Below are positions 43,182 through 52,334 of a stretch of DNA of 64,000 nt, one piece after another. The notes under the pieces were generated by a model, which saw nothing but the letters and a program-made list of their open reading frames with translations, was not told the origin of the DNA and did no database searches. This DNA is from Methylomonas sp. (lineage in GTDB: Bacteria; Pseudomonadota; Gammaproteobacteria; Methylococcales; Methylomonadaceae). Location of the stretch: positions 95,819-159,818 of the forward strand of contig NZ_JALOBS010000010.1 in NCBI RefSeq assembly GCF_023228165.1, in the 5' to 3' direction. The position numbers were made by a program, and so were the translations under genes. Positions within the stretch are counted from its first letter, which is position 1, and every line of letters begins with the position of its first letter.

Positions 43182-44324
43182 ATGACATTGGATTTGGAAA
43201 GTTTACGCTTGATTGGCTGGGCATTGCTCGGCGTGGTAATGGTGGTAACGGTTTTATGCGAAGGCATCACGCTGGGCGTGACCCTGCTGCTACCCTTACT
43301 GGGAACCACCGACCGGGATAGCCGACGATTGATCGACAGTATTGCACCGGCCAGCATGGTGAACCTGGCTTGGCTGGTCGTGTTGGTGGCGCTACTGTTT
43401 GCCGCTTGGCCCATTGCTTATGCGGTAGCCATGGCCAGTTTGTATACGCTGCTGTTGCCGATATTGTTGATCTTGCTGTTGCGGCCGTTGACCCTGTATT
43501 TTCTGGACGACTGCGACCATGTCCAGTGGCGGCGGCATGGCAAAAAACTACTGGCTGCCGGTGGATTGATACCGGCCGCGTTGTTGGGGGTATTGGTTGG
43601 CAATCTTTTAAAAGGCATCCCGTTTCATCTGGATAGCGACATGCGTATCCTGTTTTTGGGCGATTTCGCCGGGCTGTTCAATCCGTTTTCGCTGTTAGTA
43701 GCGGCAGTTTGCCTGGCCTTGCTAGCGATGTATGGCGGGGTGTTTTTACAACTACGAGCCGGTGATGACGATGGCATGCAACAGCAAACCAAGGCCATCG
43801 TACTGCGGGCTGGCTTGGCTTTTTTGGTGTTGTTTGCCGCGGCCGGTTTGTGGATAACCCATTTGGAGGGTTATCACATCAATTCCGAGGTTTTGCCGAA
43901 CGACGCTTCCAATCCCTTGGCCAAGTTCGTCAAGCGCGGCGAGGGTCTATGGCTGGATAACTACGAACACCAGCCGCTGCTTTGGAGTATCCCGGTGTTG
44001 GCTTTTCTGGCCGGTCTGGCTATGTTAGGCTTGTCCAAGTGGGACAAAGCTTATTTCGCCATGATAGCCGCCGCGCTATGCGTGACCATGACCGTGCTGA
44101 CATTCGGCGTCTCTATGTTCCCGTTTTTGTTGCCGTCGAATATTTCTCTTAATAGCTCCTTGACGATTTGGGATAGCAGTGCCAGCCAATTAACCTTGCA
44201 AAGTTTATTGTCGGCGATGGCTTTCGCCTTGCCATTAATGTTGGTCTGTAGCCGCTGGGTATATTGTGCTGTCGATTGCACGGAGCAAGGCAATGTTGCC
44301 GTAGAACCTGCTGAACCGGAGTAA
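43182..44324 (+). CDS. cydB: Cytochrome bd ubiquinol oxidase subunit II
   Basis: A 380-residue membrane protein with the CydB pattern: WALLGVVMVVTVLCEGITLGVTLLLPLL, where the EGxxLG region replaces the more common DGxxLG, and a late FGVSMFPFLLPSNISLNSSLTIWDSSAS typical of the C-terminal helices. It forms the heterodimer with CydA. No small cydX-like gene is seen directly after it. Confidence 0.93.
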   Translation: MTLDLESLRLIGWALLGVVMVVTVLCEGITLGVTLLLPLLGTTDRDSRRLIDSIAPASMVNLAWLVVLVALLFAAWPIAYAVAMASLYTLLLPILLILLLRPLTLYFLDDCDHVQWRRHGKKLLAAGGLIPAALLGVLVGNLLKGIPFHLDSDMRILFLGDFAGLFNPFSLLVAAVCLALLAMYGGVFLQLRAGDDDGMQQQTKAIVLRAGLAFLVLFAAAGLWITHLEGYHINSEVLPNDASNPLAKFVKRGEGLWLDNYEHQPLLWSIPVLAFLAGLAMLGLSKWDKAYFAMIAAALCVTMTVLTFGVSMFPFLLPSNISLNSSLTIWDSSASQLTLQSLLSAMAFALPLMLVCSRWVYCAVDCTEQGNVAVEPAEPE

Positions 44325-44414
44325 GCGACTGTTTGAAATTATTGGGAGAGGATTGTAATGTTCATCAAAATGACAAACGGATAAGCTATAGTGACAATAT
44401 AACCCTTTCTATAG

Positions 44415-44440
44415 CCGGCTAGCTTCTAGCCGGTTCTTTA
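44415..44440 (+). terminator. Hairpin between cydB and xfp
   Basis: CCGGCTAG at 44415-44422 and CTAGCCGG at 44426-44433 form a perfect eight-pair stem with a CTT loop, followed by TTCTTTATGTTTT. It ends the cyd transcript or attenuates xfp. Confidence 0.6.
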
Positions 44441-44465
44441 TGTTTTACCGACCAGGAAACCTGCT

Positions 44466-46832
44466 ATGACGAATATGCCCCTCTCCATGCAAGAAACCGA
44501 AGTCCTGAATACCTATTGGCGCGCCTGTAACTATCTGGCAGCCGGGATGATTTATTTACGCGACAATCCGTTACTGAAACAGCCGTTAAAGCCGGAACAC
44601 ATCAAGCAACGTTTGTTGGGGCATTGGGGGGCCAGTCCCGGCCTAAGCTTTAGTTATATTCATCTCAACCGGCTGATCAATAAATACGACCTGAATGCCA
44701 TTTTTCTGGCCGGCCCGGGGCATGGTGCGCCGGGTGTGTTGGCGCCGGTTTATCTGGAAGGAACTTACAGCGAGATTTATCCCAACAAAAGCGAAGACGA
44801 AGAAGGTTTGTTGAACTTCTTTAAAGAATTTTCCTTTCCGGGCGGCATAGGCAGTCACTGTACCCCGGAAACACCGGGCTCGATTCATGAGGGCGGCGAG
44901 CTGGGCTACAGTATCTCCCACGCGTTCGGCGCGGCCTATGACAATCCGGATTTATTAGTCGCTGTCGTGGTAGGCGATGGTGAGTCGGAAACCGCGCCGC
45001 TGGCCACTTCCTGGCATTCCAATAAGTTCCTCAACCCTATCCGCGACGGCGCGGTGTTGCCGATTCTGCATTTGAACGGCTACAAGATCAACAATCCCTC
45101 CATACTGTCGCGTATCAGTCACGAAGAGCTGGAAAATCTGTTCAAGGGTTACGGCTGGCAGCCGTTTTTCGTGGAGGGCAGCGATCCCATGGAGATGCAC
45201 GGTAAAATGGCGGAGGCGATGGAAGCCTGTGTGCTGGAAATTCGCCGCATACAGGACCAAGCGCGCGACAGCGGCAAGGCGGCACGGCCGCGCTGGCCCA
45301 TGATAGTGCTGCGTTCGCCCAAGGGGTGGACTGGGCCCAGGGAAGTCGACGGACATAAAGTCGAGGGCTTCTGGCGCTCGCATCAAGTGCCTTTGAGCGG
45401 GGTGCGGGAAAACCCGGCCCACTTGGCGCAACTGGAAGCCTGGCTGCGCAGCTACCGGCCGGACGAATTGTTCGACGCTAACGGCAGTCTGATGCCCGAA
45501 CTAAAAGCCCTGGCTCCGCAAGGCCAGCGTCGGATGAGCGCCAATTTGCACGCCAACGGCGGCCGTTTGCGCAAAGCTTTGTGCATGCCGGATTTTCGTG
45601 ATTACCGCATAGAGGTGGCCAAACCCGGCACGGCCATTGCTGAAAACACCCGGCCATTGGGCAAGTTTTTACGCGATATCATGCAGGAAAACATGCAGAA
45701 TTTTCGGGTATTCGGCCCGGATGAAAATACCTCCAACAAGCTGGATGATATTTACCAAGTCAGTAAAAAGACCTGGCTGGCCGATTACCTGCCCGAAGAT
45801 GCCGATGGCGGTCAATTGGCGGTCGATGGCAGGGTGATGGAAATGCTTTCTGAACATACGTTGGAAGGCTGGCTGGAAGGTTATTTGTTAAGCGGGCGGC
45901 ACGGCTTTTTCTCCACTTACGAAGCCTTTGTGCATGTGATCGACTCCATGTTCAACCAGCACGCCAAATGGCTGGAAATGTCCAAAGCCGTGCCTTGGCG
46001 GGCGCCGATTTCGTCGTTGAATTTATTGATAACCTCCACGGTTTGGCGGCAGGATCACAACGGTTTTACCCATCAGGACCCCGGTTTTCTGGATGTGGTG
46101 GTAAATAAAAGTCCGGCCGTAACCCGTATCTATCTGCCGCCCGACGTGAATACTCTGCTGGCGGTCAGCGACCATTGCCTGCAAAGTACCGATTACATCA
46201 ACGTGATTGTCTGCGACAAACAAAAGCATCTGCAGTTTCTGGACATGGACGCGGCGATCAAGCATTGCACCAAAGGCATCGGTATTTGGGAGTGGGCCAG
46301 CAACGACAACGGCGTCGAACCCGATTTGGTGATGGCATGCGCCGGCGATATTCCCACCAAGGAAGCTTTGGCGGCCACCGTCATGCTGCGGGAGTATTTC
46401 CCGGACTTGAAAGTGCGCTTCGTGAATGTGGTGGATTTATACAAATTGACCCCGGCCGCCGAGCATCCGCATGGACTGTCGGATAACGACTTCGATAGCC
46501 TGTTTACTCTGAACAAGCCGATTTTATTCAACTTCCACGGTTATCCCTGGTTGATTCACCGCCTGGCTTACCGGCGCAATAACCACAAAAACCTGCACGT
46601 GCGCGGCTACAAGGAAAAAGGCAGCATCAACACGCCGCTGGAACTGGCCATTCAAAACGAAATAGACCGTTTCAGTTTGGTGATAGATGCCATCGATCGG
46701 GTGCCGGCGTTAAAGGTGGCCGGCGCGCATGTGAAGGAAAAAATGCGTGATATGCAGATTGAATGTCGTAATTATGCCTACGAATACGGCGCGGATCTGC
46801 CGGCGGCGGACAGTTGGGTGTGGCCGTATTGA
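44466..46832 (+). CDS. xfp: Phosphoketolase (xylulose-5-P/fructose-6-P)
   Basis: A 788-residue thiamine-diphosphate enzyme of the Xfp family. Signatures: LLGHWGASPGLSF, FLAGPGHGAPG, SFPGGIGSHCTPETPGSIHEGGELGYSISHA, VVGDGESETAPLATSWHSNKF, GYEAFVHV-type block STYEAFVHVIDSMFNQHAKW, and RQDHNGFTHQDPGFLD. It splits xylulose-5-phosphate or fructose-6-phosphate into acetyl-phosphate plus a smaller sugar phosphate, a carbon-efficient route to acetyl-CoA known in gammaproteobacterial methanotrophs. It stands alone, with a hairpin in its leader. Confidence 0.96.
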   Translation: MTNMPLSMQETEVLNTYWRACNYLAAGMIYLRDNPLLKQPLKPEHIKQRLLGHWGASPGLSFSYIHLNRLINKYDLNAIFLAGPGHGAPGVLAPVYLEGTYSEIYPNKSEDEEGLLNFFKEFSFPGGIGSHCTPETPGSIHEGGELGYSISHAFGAAYDNPDLLVAVVVGDGESETAPLATSWHSNKFLNPIRDGAVLPILHLNGYKINNPSILSRISHEELENLFKGYGWQPFFVEGSDPMEMHGKMAEAMEACVLEIRRIQDQARDSGKAARPRWPMIVLRSPKGWTGPREVDGHKVEGFWRSHQVPLSGVRENPAHLAQLEAWLRSYRPDELFDANGSLMPELKALAPQGQRRMSANLHANGGRLRKALCMPDFRDYRIEVAKPGTAIAENTRPLGKFLRDIMQENMQNFRVFGPDENTSNKLDDIYQVSKKTWLADYLPEDADGGQLAVDGRVMEMLSEHTLEGWLEGYLLSGRHGFFSTYEAFVHVIDSMFNQHAKWLEMSKAVPWRAPISSLNLLITSTVWRQDHNGFTHQDPGFLDVVVNKSPAVTRIYLPPDVNTLLAVSDHCLQSTDYINVIVCDKQKHLQFLDMDAAIKHCTKGIGIWEWASNDNGVEPDLVMACAGDIPTKEALAATVMLREYFPDLKVRFVNVVDLYKLTPAAEHPHGLSDNDFDSLFTLNKPILFNFHGYPWLIHRLAYRRNNHKNLHVRGYKEKGSINTPLELAIQNEIDRFSLVIDAIDRVPALKVAGAHVKEKMRDMQIECRNYAYEYGADLPAADSWVWPY

Positions 46833-47331
46833 GCGGATTAATAGGTTCCGGCCAGGTCGGCGAGTTTTAGCGGCGCCCTGCGTGTGAGCATGGTGGCGCT
46901 ATCGGATCATGGCATTATATTTGGACCTTGCCCTAGCCAGGCGGATTATTCAATCTGCCCCTATCGTTTTGTCGTTCTCCTGTAATTTGGATTAAACGTT
47001 CAGGACGGGTTTGCAAAACCCGTCCTGCCTAGCTGTTAAATTCCCTTCAACCACTCCCGCATGAATCAAGGCGCCGAAATTTGATGCGCCAAAGGTATGG
47101 CGGCGTTAGCCGGCGAGAGTAACCGTTATTTCATATGCAACTGTTACAACGGCTCGACAGCGGATGTCGGTCGCGGTTCCGTCAAGATGGGTGAGCCGAA
47201 AAGGCCGCTTGGGCCGCTCTGTTAGCGGGTGTTTAAATAGGGGGGAGGTTATGTGATTTTTCTGCAGACAGGCTGATATTTTCAGTGGATAATTTTTACT
47301 TCCAGTAACAATAACTAAAAAGGGAAAGCGC
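46833..47331. other. Intergenic region with a strong hairpin
   Basis: No gene is supported; an 80-codon minus-strand ORF at 47106-47348 overlaps the next gene and has no features. A perfect inverted repeat is at 47001-47027 (CAGGACGGGTTT and AAACCCGTCCTG with a three-base loop), too far from xfp (170 bases) to be certain as its terminator; it resembles a dispersed palindromic element. Confidence 0.5.
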
Positions 47332-47910
47332 ATGAAGAAGTTACTCAACTACACCTTGATCGGTATCCTGGCATTGATTCCGGTAGTGGTGATTTTGCAA
47401 ATTATTTTATTTGTAAAAGATCGATTTACCGATCTGTTCCAATTTGTCTACGGCTATTCGGATAACTATTTTGTGACATTTTTGCTGTTCGGGTTCAGTT
47501 TTATGCTGATTACCTATATCGGCCATCGCGTCAGCTTGGGGCGGTTTTCCATCATAGCCTCGTTTGAAACACTGGTTTGCCGTATTCCTATTCTAAGTAC
47601 TATATATCGGGTCACCAAAAAACTGGTACAAATGATAGCCGGGCACGAGCTGCAGGAGCCGCGCGAGGTGGTTTACGTTGAATACCCGAAAGACGGTTTG
47701 TGGGTGCCGGCGTATGTGACGAATAAAGTCGAAGACCGCTACGTGTTGTTTGTGCCCACTTCGCCCAACCCGACATCCGGTTTTGCGATTATTGTGCATC
47801 AATCGAAAATCATTAAATCGGCCATGAGTATCGAGCAGGTCACCAGCTTTATCATTAGCGTCGGTTCGGACTACGAAAAGTCGGACGAAGCAAACAAGTT
47901 ACCCGGTTGA
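47332..47910 (+). CDS. DUF502 family membrane protein
   Basis: A 192-residue protein with two N-terminal membrane helices (YTLIGILALIPVVVILQIILF and FVTFLLFGFSFMLITYIG) and a soluble C-terminal domain: CRIPILSTIYRVTKKLVQMI and FVPTSPNPTSGFAIIVHQ, both DUF502 signatures. Function is unknown; plant relatives (LCV/COV) affect vascular patterning. The ATG follows AAAGGGAAAGCGC. Confidence 0.9.
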   Translation: MKKLLNYTLIGILALIPVVVILQIILFVKDRFTDLFQFVYGYSDNYFVTFLLFGFSFMLITYIGHRVSLGRFSIIASFETLVCRIPILSTIYRVTKKLVQMIAGHELQEPREVVYVEYPKDGLWVPAYVTNKVEDRYVLFVPTSPNPTSGFAIIVHQSKIIKSAMSIEQVTSFIISVGSDYEKSDEANKLPG

Positions 47911-47917
47911 GTTGTCG

Positions 47918-48412
47918 ATGGATCGGGCGCTTTATGAATCGGCGGTATTGTTGGGTTCCAGGCTGCAAAAGCGTGCTTGGCAGTTAGCCTTGGCAGAGTC
48001 CTGCACCGGCGGAGGCATCGCTAAAACGATAACCGATGTGCCGGGCAGTTCCGTCTGGTTTGACCGTGGATTTGTCAGCTACAGCAATGCAGCCAAGGTC
48101 GATATGCTGGGCGTCAGCCAAGCAACTCTGAATGCAAAAGGCGCAGTGAGTGAAGAAACGGCGTTGGAGATGGTGGAGGGGGCTTTGGCGAATAGCTTGG
48201 CCGATTTGGCCATGGCTGTAACCGGCATTGCCGGCCCGGATGGCGGCACCGGTGAAAAGCCGGTCGGTACCGTGTTTATTGCTTGGCAAGTACGTGGGCA
48301 GCCGAGCCATTGCGTTAAGCAACAATTTTCCGGAGATCGGCTGGCAGTGCGGCGGCAAGTGGTGCTGTTTTGTTTGCAGCAGGCTTATCGTCTGGTCGGT
48401 GCCGAAAAATAA
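47918..48412 (+). CDS. pncC: CinA-type nicotinamide-nucleotide amidase PncC
   Basis: A 164-residue stand-alone CinA C-terminal domain. It shows LAESCTGGGIAKTITDVPGSSVWFDRGFVSYSNAAKVDMLGV and MAVTGIAGPDGGTGEKPVGTVFIAW, with the catalytic serine in ESCTGG. It deamidates nicotinamide mononucleotide in NAD recycling. The ATG at 47918 is preferred; a TTG at 47912 is in frame. It begins 7 bases after the DUF502 stop. Confidence 0.93.
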   Translation: MDRALYESAVLLGSRLQKRAWQLALAESCTGGGIAKTITDVPGSSVWFDRGFVSYSNAAKVDMLGVSQATLNAKGAVSEETALEMVEGALANSLADLAMAVTGIAGPDGGTGEKPVGTVFIAWQVRGQPSHCVKQQFSGDRLAVRRQVVLFCLQQAYRLVGAEK

Positions 48413-48508
48413 TTCGGCCGGCGATTGCTCGGACGGAAAAAGGGTTTAGTCCCGCTACGGCAATTACGTTAAAATGCTGTTTTAGTTCACTATGTAGATA
48501 ATGTCGCC

Positions 48509-49294
48509 ATGTTGAAAAAAACGTTACTTACGGCCGTCATCGCCATGACGATGAATGCTTGCGTGACCAGTCCGACCGGCAGATCACAGTTCATCTTCAT
48601 GCCGGACAATCAGGTCAATCAAATGGGTTTGCAAGCTTTTGACAGCATGAAAAGCAAAAACCCGGTTAGTCAAAATCCGCGTTTTAGCCAGTTTGCCCAG
48701 TGCGTGGCCTATAGTCTTACGCGCGAAGTGGGCGGGCAGTGGGAAGTGGTGGTGTTTGAAGACGACACGTTAAACGCCTTTGCCTTGCCCGGCAATAAAA
48801 TCGGCGTACATTCCGGATTGATCAATTTAGTGGATAACCAGGATCAGCTGGCAGCGGTGATCGGGCATGAAATCGGTCACGTATTATCGCGGCACAGCAA
48901 CGAGCGCTTGTCGCAGGAAACAGCTGTCAGTACCGGCTTGAGCATGGTGCAGGCCGTCTCCCAGCCGCAAACGGCGTTGGGGCAGACAGCATTGGGCTTG
49001 CTGGGGGTAGGGGCACAATATGGGGTGATTTTGCCATATAGCCGTATTCACGAAACCGAAGCGGATACCATAGGCTTGGATTTAATGGCGAAGGCCGGCT
49101 TTGACCCGCGTCAGAGTATCAATCTGTGGCTAAAAATGGAGCAAGCGGCGCAAGGCGGCCAGCCGATCGAATTCATGTCGACGCATCCATCGCACAGCAG
49201 TCGTATCGATAATCTCAACCAACACATGAACCACGCTCTCCAGTTACAGCAACAAGCCTGGAGTATGGGTAAACAACCGCATTGCGCTAAATAA
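48509..49294 (+). CDS. M48-family metalloprotease lipoprotein
   Basis: A 261-residue protein with a lipobox at MNAC18, then an M48 zinc metalloprotease domain: HEIGH at 120-124 (IGHEIGHVLSRHSNER) and the third ligand in HETEADTIGLDLMAKAGFDP. It resembles LoiP/YggG, an outer-membrane quality-control protease. The stop overlaps the dapC start by one base, probably by chance of spacing. Confidence 0.92.
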   Translation: MLKKTLLTAVIAMTMNACVTSPTGRSQFIFMPDNQVNQMGLQAFDSMKSKNPVSQNPRFSQFAQCVAYSLTREVGGQWEVVVFEDDTLNAFALPGNKIGVHSGLINLVDNQDQLAAVIGHEIGHVLSRHSNERLSQETAVSTGLSMVQAVSQPQTALGQTALGLLGVGAQYGVILPYSRIHETEADTIGLDLMAKAGFDPRQSINLWLKMEQAAQGGQPIEFMSTHPSHSSRIDNLNQHMNHALQLQQQAWSMGKQPHCAK

Positions 49295-50496
49295 TGAATC
49301 CGCATTTACAGTTACTGCATCCTTACCCGTTCGAAAAGCTGGCCACATTAAAACAAGGTATTGCGCCCCCGGCAGACAAGGTTCACATTGCCTTGTCGAT
49401 CGGCGAGCCCAAACATGCCACGCCGCCGTTTATTCAAGAGGCTCTGGTGCGGCATTTGCAGGGATTGACGCAGTATCCAACCACCAAAGGCTTGCCGGAA
49501 TTGCGGCAGACGATGGCAGACTGGATAAGCCGCCGCTTTGCAATACCCGCCGAATATATCGATGCGGATACTCAGGTATTGCCGGTCAACGGTACTCGCG
49601 AAGCCTTGTTTGCGATTGTGCAGGCGGTGATCGATCCGCGCGACAAGCCGGTGGTCATCATGCCCAATCCGTTTTACCAAATATACGAAGGTGCGGCCTT
49701 GTTGGCTGGAGCCGAGCCGTATTATTTGAACACCCTGGAAGCCGACGGGTATCTGCCGAATTTCGATAGCGTGCCGGAAGCAATTTGGCGGCGCTGCCAA
49801 TTGATTTTTATTTGTTCGCCCGGCAATCCCACCGGTACGGTATTGACGCAGGCTCATCATGAGAAGCTGCTGGAACTGGCGGCCCGCTATGATTTTGTGA
49901 TTGCCTCGGACGAATGTTATACCGAACTGTACGGCGACGAAGCGCTTCCGCCGCGCGGTTTACTGCAAAGCGCCTATCAGGCCGGCCTTATCGATTTTAA
50001 AAATTGCCTGATTTTTCAAAGCCTTTCCAAGCGTTCAAATGCACCGGGCTTGCGCTCCGGTTTTGTGGCGGGCGATGCGGAAATTGTGCGGCAGTTTCTA
50101 AAATATCGCACTTACCACGGTTGTCCGATGCCGGTCACTACCCAATATGCCAGCATTGCTGCATGGCGGGATGAAACGCATGTTCAGCAGAATCGTCAGC
50201 TGTATCGGGACAAATTCACGGCATTTATCGAAATTTTGCAGGATGTTTGTGAAATCAGCCGGCCGCCGGCCAGTTTTTATATCTGGTTGAAAACCTCGCT
50301 GCCGGATACCGAATTCGCACTGCAATTGTTTGCGCAACAAAACATAACGGTATTACCGGGTAGTTATTTGTCCCGCGACAGCGACGGCATAAATCCCGGC
50401 GCCAATCATGTCCGCATTGCGCTGGTGGCGTCGCTGGAAGAGTGTGTCGAAGCCGCGCAACGCATCAAAACTTTTCTCAATGAAAACACCGCGTAG
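49294..50496 (+). CDS. dapC: Succinyldiaminopimelate transaminase
   Basis: A 400-residue PLP aminotransferase of class I. DapC-type features are the N-terminal PYPFEKLATLKQG, ALSIGEPKHATPPFI and the PLP lysine in QSLSKRSNAPGLRSGF; ASDECYTELYG and HVRIALVA complete the fold. It works in the lysine/diaminopimelate pathway, next to dapD. A different class I aminotransferase cannot be fully excluded, but the pairing with dapD makes DapC very likely. Confidence 0.9.
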   Translation: MNPHLQLLHPYPFEKLATLKQGIAPPADKVHIALSIGEPKHATPPFIQEALVRHLQGLTQYPTTKGLPELRQTMADWISRRFAIPAEYIDADTQVLPVNGTREALFAIVQAVIDPRDKPVVIMPNPFYQIYEGAALLAGAEPYYLNTLEADGYLPNFDSVPEAIWRRCQLIFICSPGNPTGTVLTQAHHEKLLELAARYDFVIASDECYTELYGDEALPPRGLLQSAYQAGLIDFKNCLIFQSLSKRSNAPGLRSGFVAGDAEIVRQFLKYRTYHGCPMPVTTQYASIAAWRDETHVQQNRQLYRDKFTAFIEILQDVCEISRPPASFYIWLKTSLPDTEFALQLFAQQNITVLPGSYLSRDSDGINPGANHVRIALVASLEECVEAAQRIKTFLNENTA

Positions 50497-50513
50497 GATC
50501 TGCTGAACAACGC

Positions 50514-50545
50514 GAGGCGCATCGAACGCGAAGACGATGCGCCTC
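50514..50545 (+). terminator. Hairpin between dapC and dapD
   Basis: GAGGCGCATCG and CGATGCGCCTC form a perfect 11-pair stem with a ten-base loop. It has no U-run, so it may stabilise or partly attenuate the message. Confidence 0.4.
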
Positions 50546-50597
50546 CTTGCCCCGGCGCATCCTGCATTTGTTTAATCCTTAAATCTTAAGAAAAACC

Positions 50598-51416
50598 ATG
50601 TCAAATCTGGAAACCATAATTAACGACGCCTTTGAAAACCGAGCAGACATCAGTCCTACTAGTGTTTCAGCCGAAATCCGCACAGCAGTGGACGACGCGC
50701 TGGAAATGCTGGACAAGGGACAAGCCCGTGTCGCCGAGAAAAAAGACGGCGATTGGGTGGCCAATCAGTGGCTGAAAAAAGCCGTGTTGTTGTCGTTCCG
50801 TATCAATGAAAATAAAGTCATCGAAAGCGGCGATGTGCGCTATTACGACAAAGTGCCGACCAAGTTCGGCCAATACAGCGAAGACGATTTCGCTAAAGCC
50901 GGCGTGCGCGTGGTGCCGAATGCCGTGGCCCGTTACGGTTCTTACGTGGCGCCCGGCGCGATTTTGATGCCGTCTTACGTCAATATTGGCGCCTATGTCG
51001 ATAGCGGCACCATGGTGGATACCTGGGTAACCGTGGGTTCCTGCGCGCAAATTGGTAAAAACGTGCATTTGTCCGGCGGCGTGGGCATCGGTGGCGTATT
51101 AGAGCCGCTGCAAGCCAATCCGACCATCATCGGCGACAACTGCTTTATTGGCGCCCGTTCGGAAATCGTCGAAGGCGTGATTGTGGAAGATAACTGCGTG
51201 GTATCGATGGGAGTCTACATCGGTCAAAGCACCAAAATCTTCAACCGCATGACCGGCGAAATCAGCTATGGCCGCATTCCTGCCGGTTCCGTGGTGGTGT
51301 CCGGCAACCTGCCATCCAAGGACGGCAGCCACAGCCTGTATTGCGCGGTGATTATCAAGCAAGTGGATGAGAAAACCCGCAGTAAAACCGGCATTAACGA
51401 ATTATTGCGGGATTAA
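50598..51416 (+). CDS. dapD: Tetrahydrodipicolinate N-succinyltransferase
   Basis: A 272-residue left-handed beta-helix acyltransferase. It carries the hexapeptide-repeat run (VAPGAILMPSYVNIGAYVD, WVTVGSCAQIGKNVHLSGG, GVLEPLQANPTIIGDNCFIG, IVEGVIVEDNCVVSMGVYIG) and the C-terminal SKDGSHSLYCAVIIKQVDEKTR. It succinylates tetrahydrodipicolinate on the way to lysine and peptidoglycan diaminopimelate. The family length is about 274 residues. Confidence 0.97.
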   Translation: MSNLETIINDAFENRADISPTSVSAEIRTAVDDALEMLDKGQARVAEKKDGDWVANQWLKKAVLLSFRINENKVIESGDVRYYDKVPTKFGQYSEDDFAKAGVRVVPNAVARYGSYVAPGAILMPSYVNIGAYVDSGTMVDTWVTVGSCAQIGKNVHLSGGVGIGGVLEPLQANPTIIGDNCFIGARSEIVEGVIVEDNCVVSMGVYIGQSTKIFNRMTGEISYGRIPAGSVVVSGNLPSKDGSHSLYCAVIIKQVDEKTRSKTGINELLRD

Positions 51417-51807
51417 TCATTAGAGATGTTTTGGTTAACCTTTTCGTAACTGTTCGGCGCGGCCGGTTTCGCCCCCCCCTTCTCCCGCCGGGAGAAGGCT
51501 GGGATGAGGGCGGTCAAAATAGGCTTTCTTCTGGCGTTGTATTTTCCTGATTCCATCCTCTCCCGCTGGAAGCCTATAGGGCTGTAAGTAGAGAGCAACG
51601 CGGAAGCAGTTACCGAGAGGGTCGGTTGTGGCTTGCGCTGAATGACGGTCTATTTGCGACACGTTTTGGCCAATAATCTTCCCTTGGCGAGCATGGCTTA
51701 AAAAAATGTAACAATTGTGAAAAAGTGTTTGACTCAATCGGTTTCATGCTTTAACATGCGCATCTCATCACGGGGCGGCGTAACTGCCTCGAAATAGAAG
51801 GTCATAT
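51417..51807. other. Intergenic region with REP-like repeats and the tRNA promoter region
   Basis: No gene is supported. A REP-like palindrome lies at 51463-51510 (CTTCTCCCGCCGGGAGAAG inside CGCCCCCCC...GATGAGGG) and a partial copy at 51552-51575 (TCCTCTCCCGCTGGA). The right 100 bases are AT-rich and should contain the promoter of the tRNA-Pro/Arg/His transcript; TTGACT at 51729-51734 with TTTAACAT at 51751-51758 is a candidate. Confidence 0.5.
51463..51510. repeat. REP-like palindromic repeat, copy 3
   Basis: GGTTTCGCC leads into CTTCTCCCGCCGGGAGAAG, a 19-base palindrome, then GGATGAGGG. It follows the order seen in copies 1, 2 and 4 with more divergence. Confidence 0.6.
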
Positions 51808-51884
51808 CGGGGTATAGCGCAGTCTGGTAGCGCGTCTGCTTTGGGAGCAGAATGTCGGGAGTTCGAATCTCTCTACCCCGACCA
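51808..51884 (+). tRNA. tRNA-Pro (anticodon TGG)
   Basis: A 77-base tRNA with CCA end: acceptor CGGGGTA pairs with TACCCCG, the anticodon loop is TTTGGGA giving TGG, and the T loop is GTTCGAATC. Confidence 0.95.
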
Positions 51885-51890
51885 CGATTT

Positions 51891-51967
51891 GCGCTTGTAG
51901 CTCAGCTGGATAGAGCATCGGCCTTCTAAGCCGAGGGTCGCAGGTTCGAGTCCTGCCAAGCGTGCCA
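51891..51967 (+). tRNA. tRNA-Arg (anticodon TCT)
   Basis: A 77-base tRNA with CCA end, six bases after tRNA-Pro. Loop CTTCTAA gives TCT; acceptor GCGCTTG pairs with CAAGCGT through one G-U pair. Confidence 0.95.
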
Positions 51968-51987
51968 TCGCAAAAATTCATCATTAT

Positions 51988-52064
51988 GGTGAGCGTAGCT
52001 CAGTTGGTAGAGCCCCGGATTGTGATTCCGGTTGTCGTGGGTTCGAGCCCCATCGTTCACCCCA
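51988..52064 (+). tRNA. tRNA-His (anticodon GTG), attachment target
   Basis: A 77-base tRNA including the extra 5' G typical of tRNA-His; anticodon loop TTGTGAT gives GTG. Its 3' 49 bases (52016-52064) are repeated at 55149-55197 and, as 46 bases, at 58200-58245, showing that it is the insertion site of mobile elements. The tRNA itself is intact. Confidence 0.95.
52016..52064 (+). repeat. Attachment site copy 1 (tRNA-His 3' end)
   Basis: The 49-base segment from CGGATTGTGATTCCGG to TTCACCCCA is identical to 55149-55197. It is the left end of island 1, with the integrase gene reading towards it. Confidence 0.9.
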
Positions 52065-52100
52065 TTAAAATCAACAACTTACCTGCAAAAGGGGGTTGTC

Positions 52101-52334
52101 ATGTCTGAACAATCGTCAACCAATAGTCAACAAAATTTCGAGTTAACTGGATTTCCCGCAGTATCAACGGCGCCATCGGTCAAGCCAAGACAATTCAGAA
52201 CGGCCCTTCCTTACCCGTACTATGCGCGTTTAGAAGTTCAAGCGGCTAAAAGGGGCATGTCTGGCTATGCATTTGCTTCGGAGCTCTTAAAGCGTGTGCT
52301 AGATGCGAATTTCCCGGAGAAGTCTGGGTGTTAA
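52101..52334 (+). CDS. Small protein of island 1, ribbon-helix-helix-like C-terminal half
   Basis: A 77-residue protein; ATG at 52101 with GGGGG upstream. The N-terminal 30 residues are Ser/Gln-rich and probably disordered. The rest (PRQFRTALPYPYYARLEVQA and KRGMSGYAFASELLKRVLD) looks like a strand followed by two helices, as in small DNA-binding proteins of the RHH type. It begins just downstream of tRNA-His and could be an excisionase-like or copy regulator, which is inference. A longer frame from 52032 overlaps the tRNA and is rejected. Confidence 0.55.
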   Translation: MSEQSSTNSQQNFELTGFPAVSTAPSVKPRQFRTALPYPYYARLEVQAAKRGMSGYAFASELLKRVLDANFPEKSGC

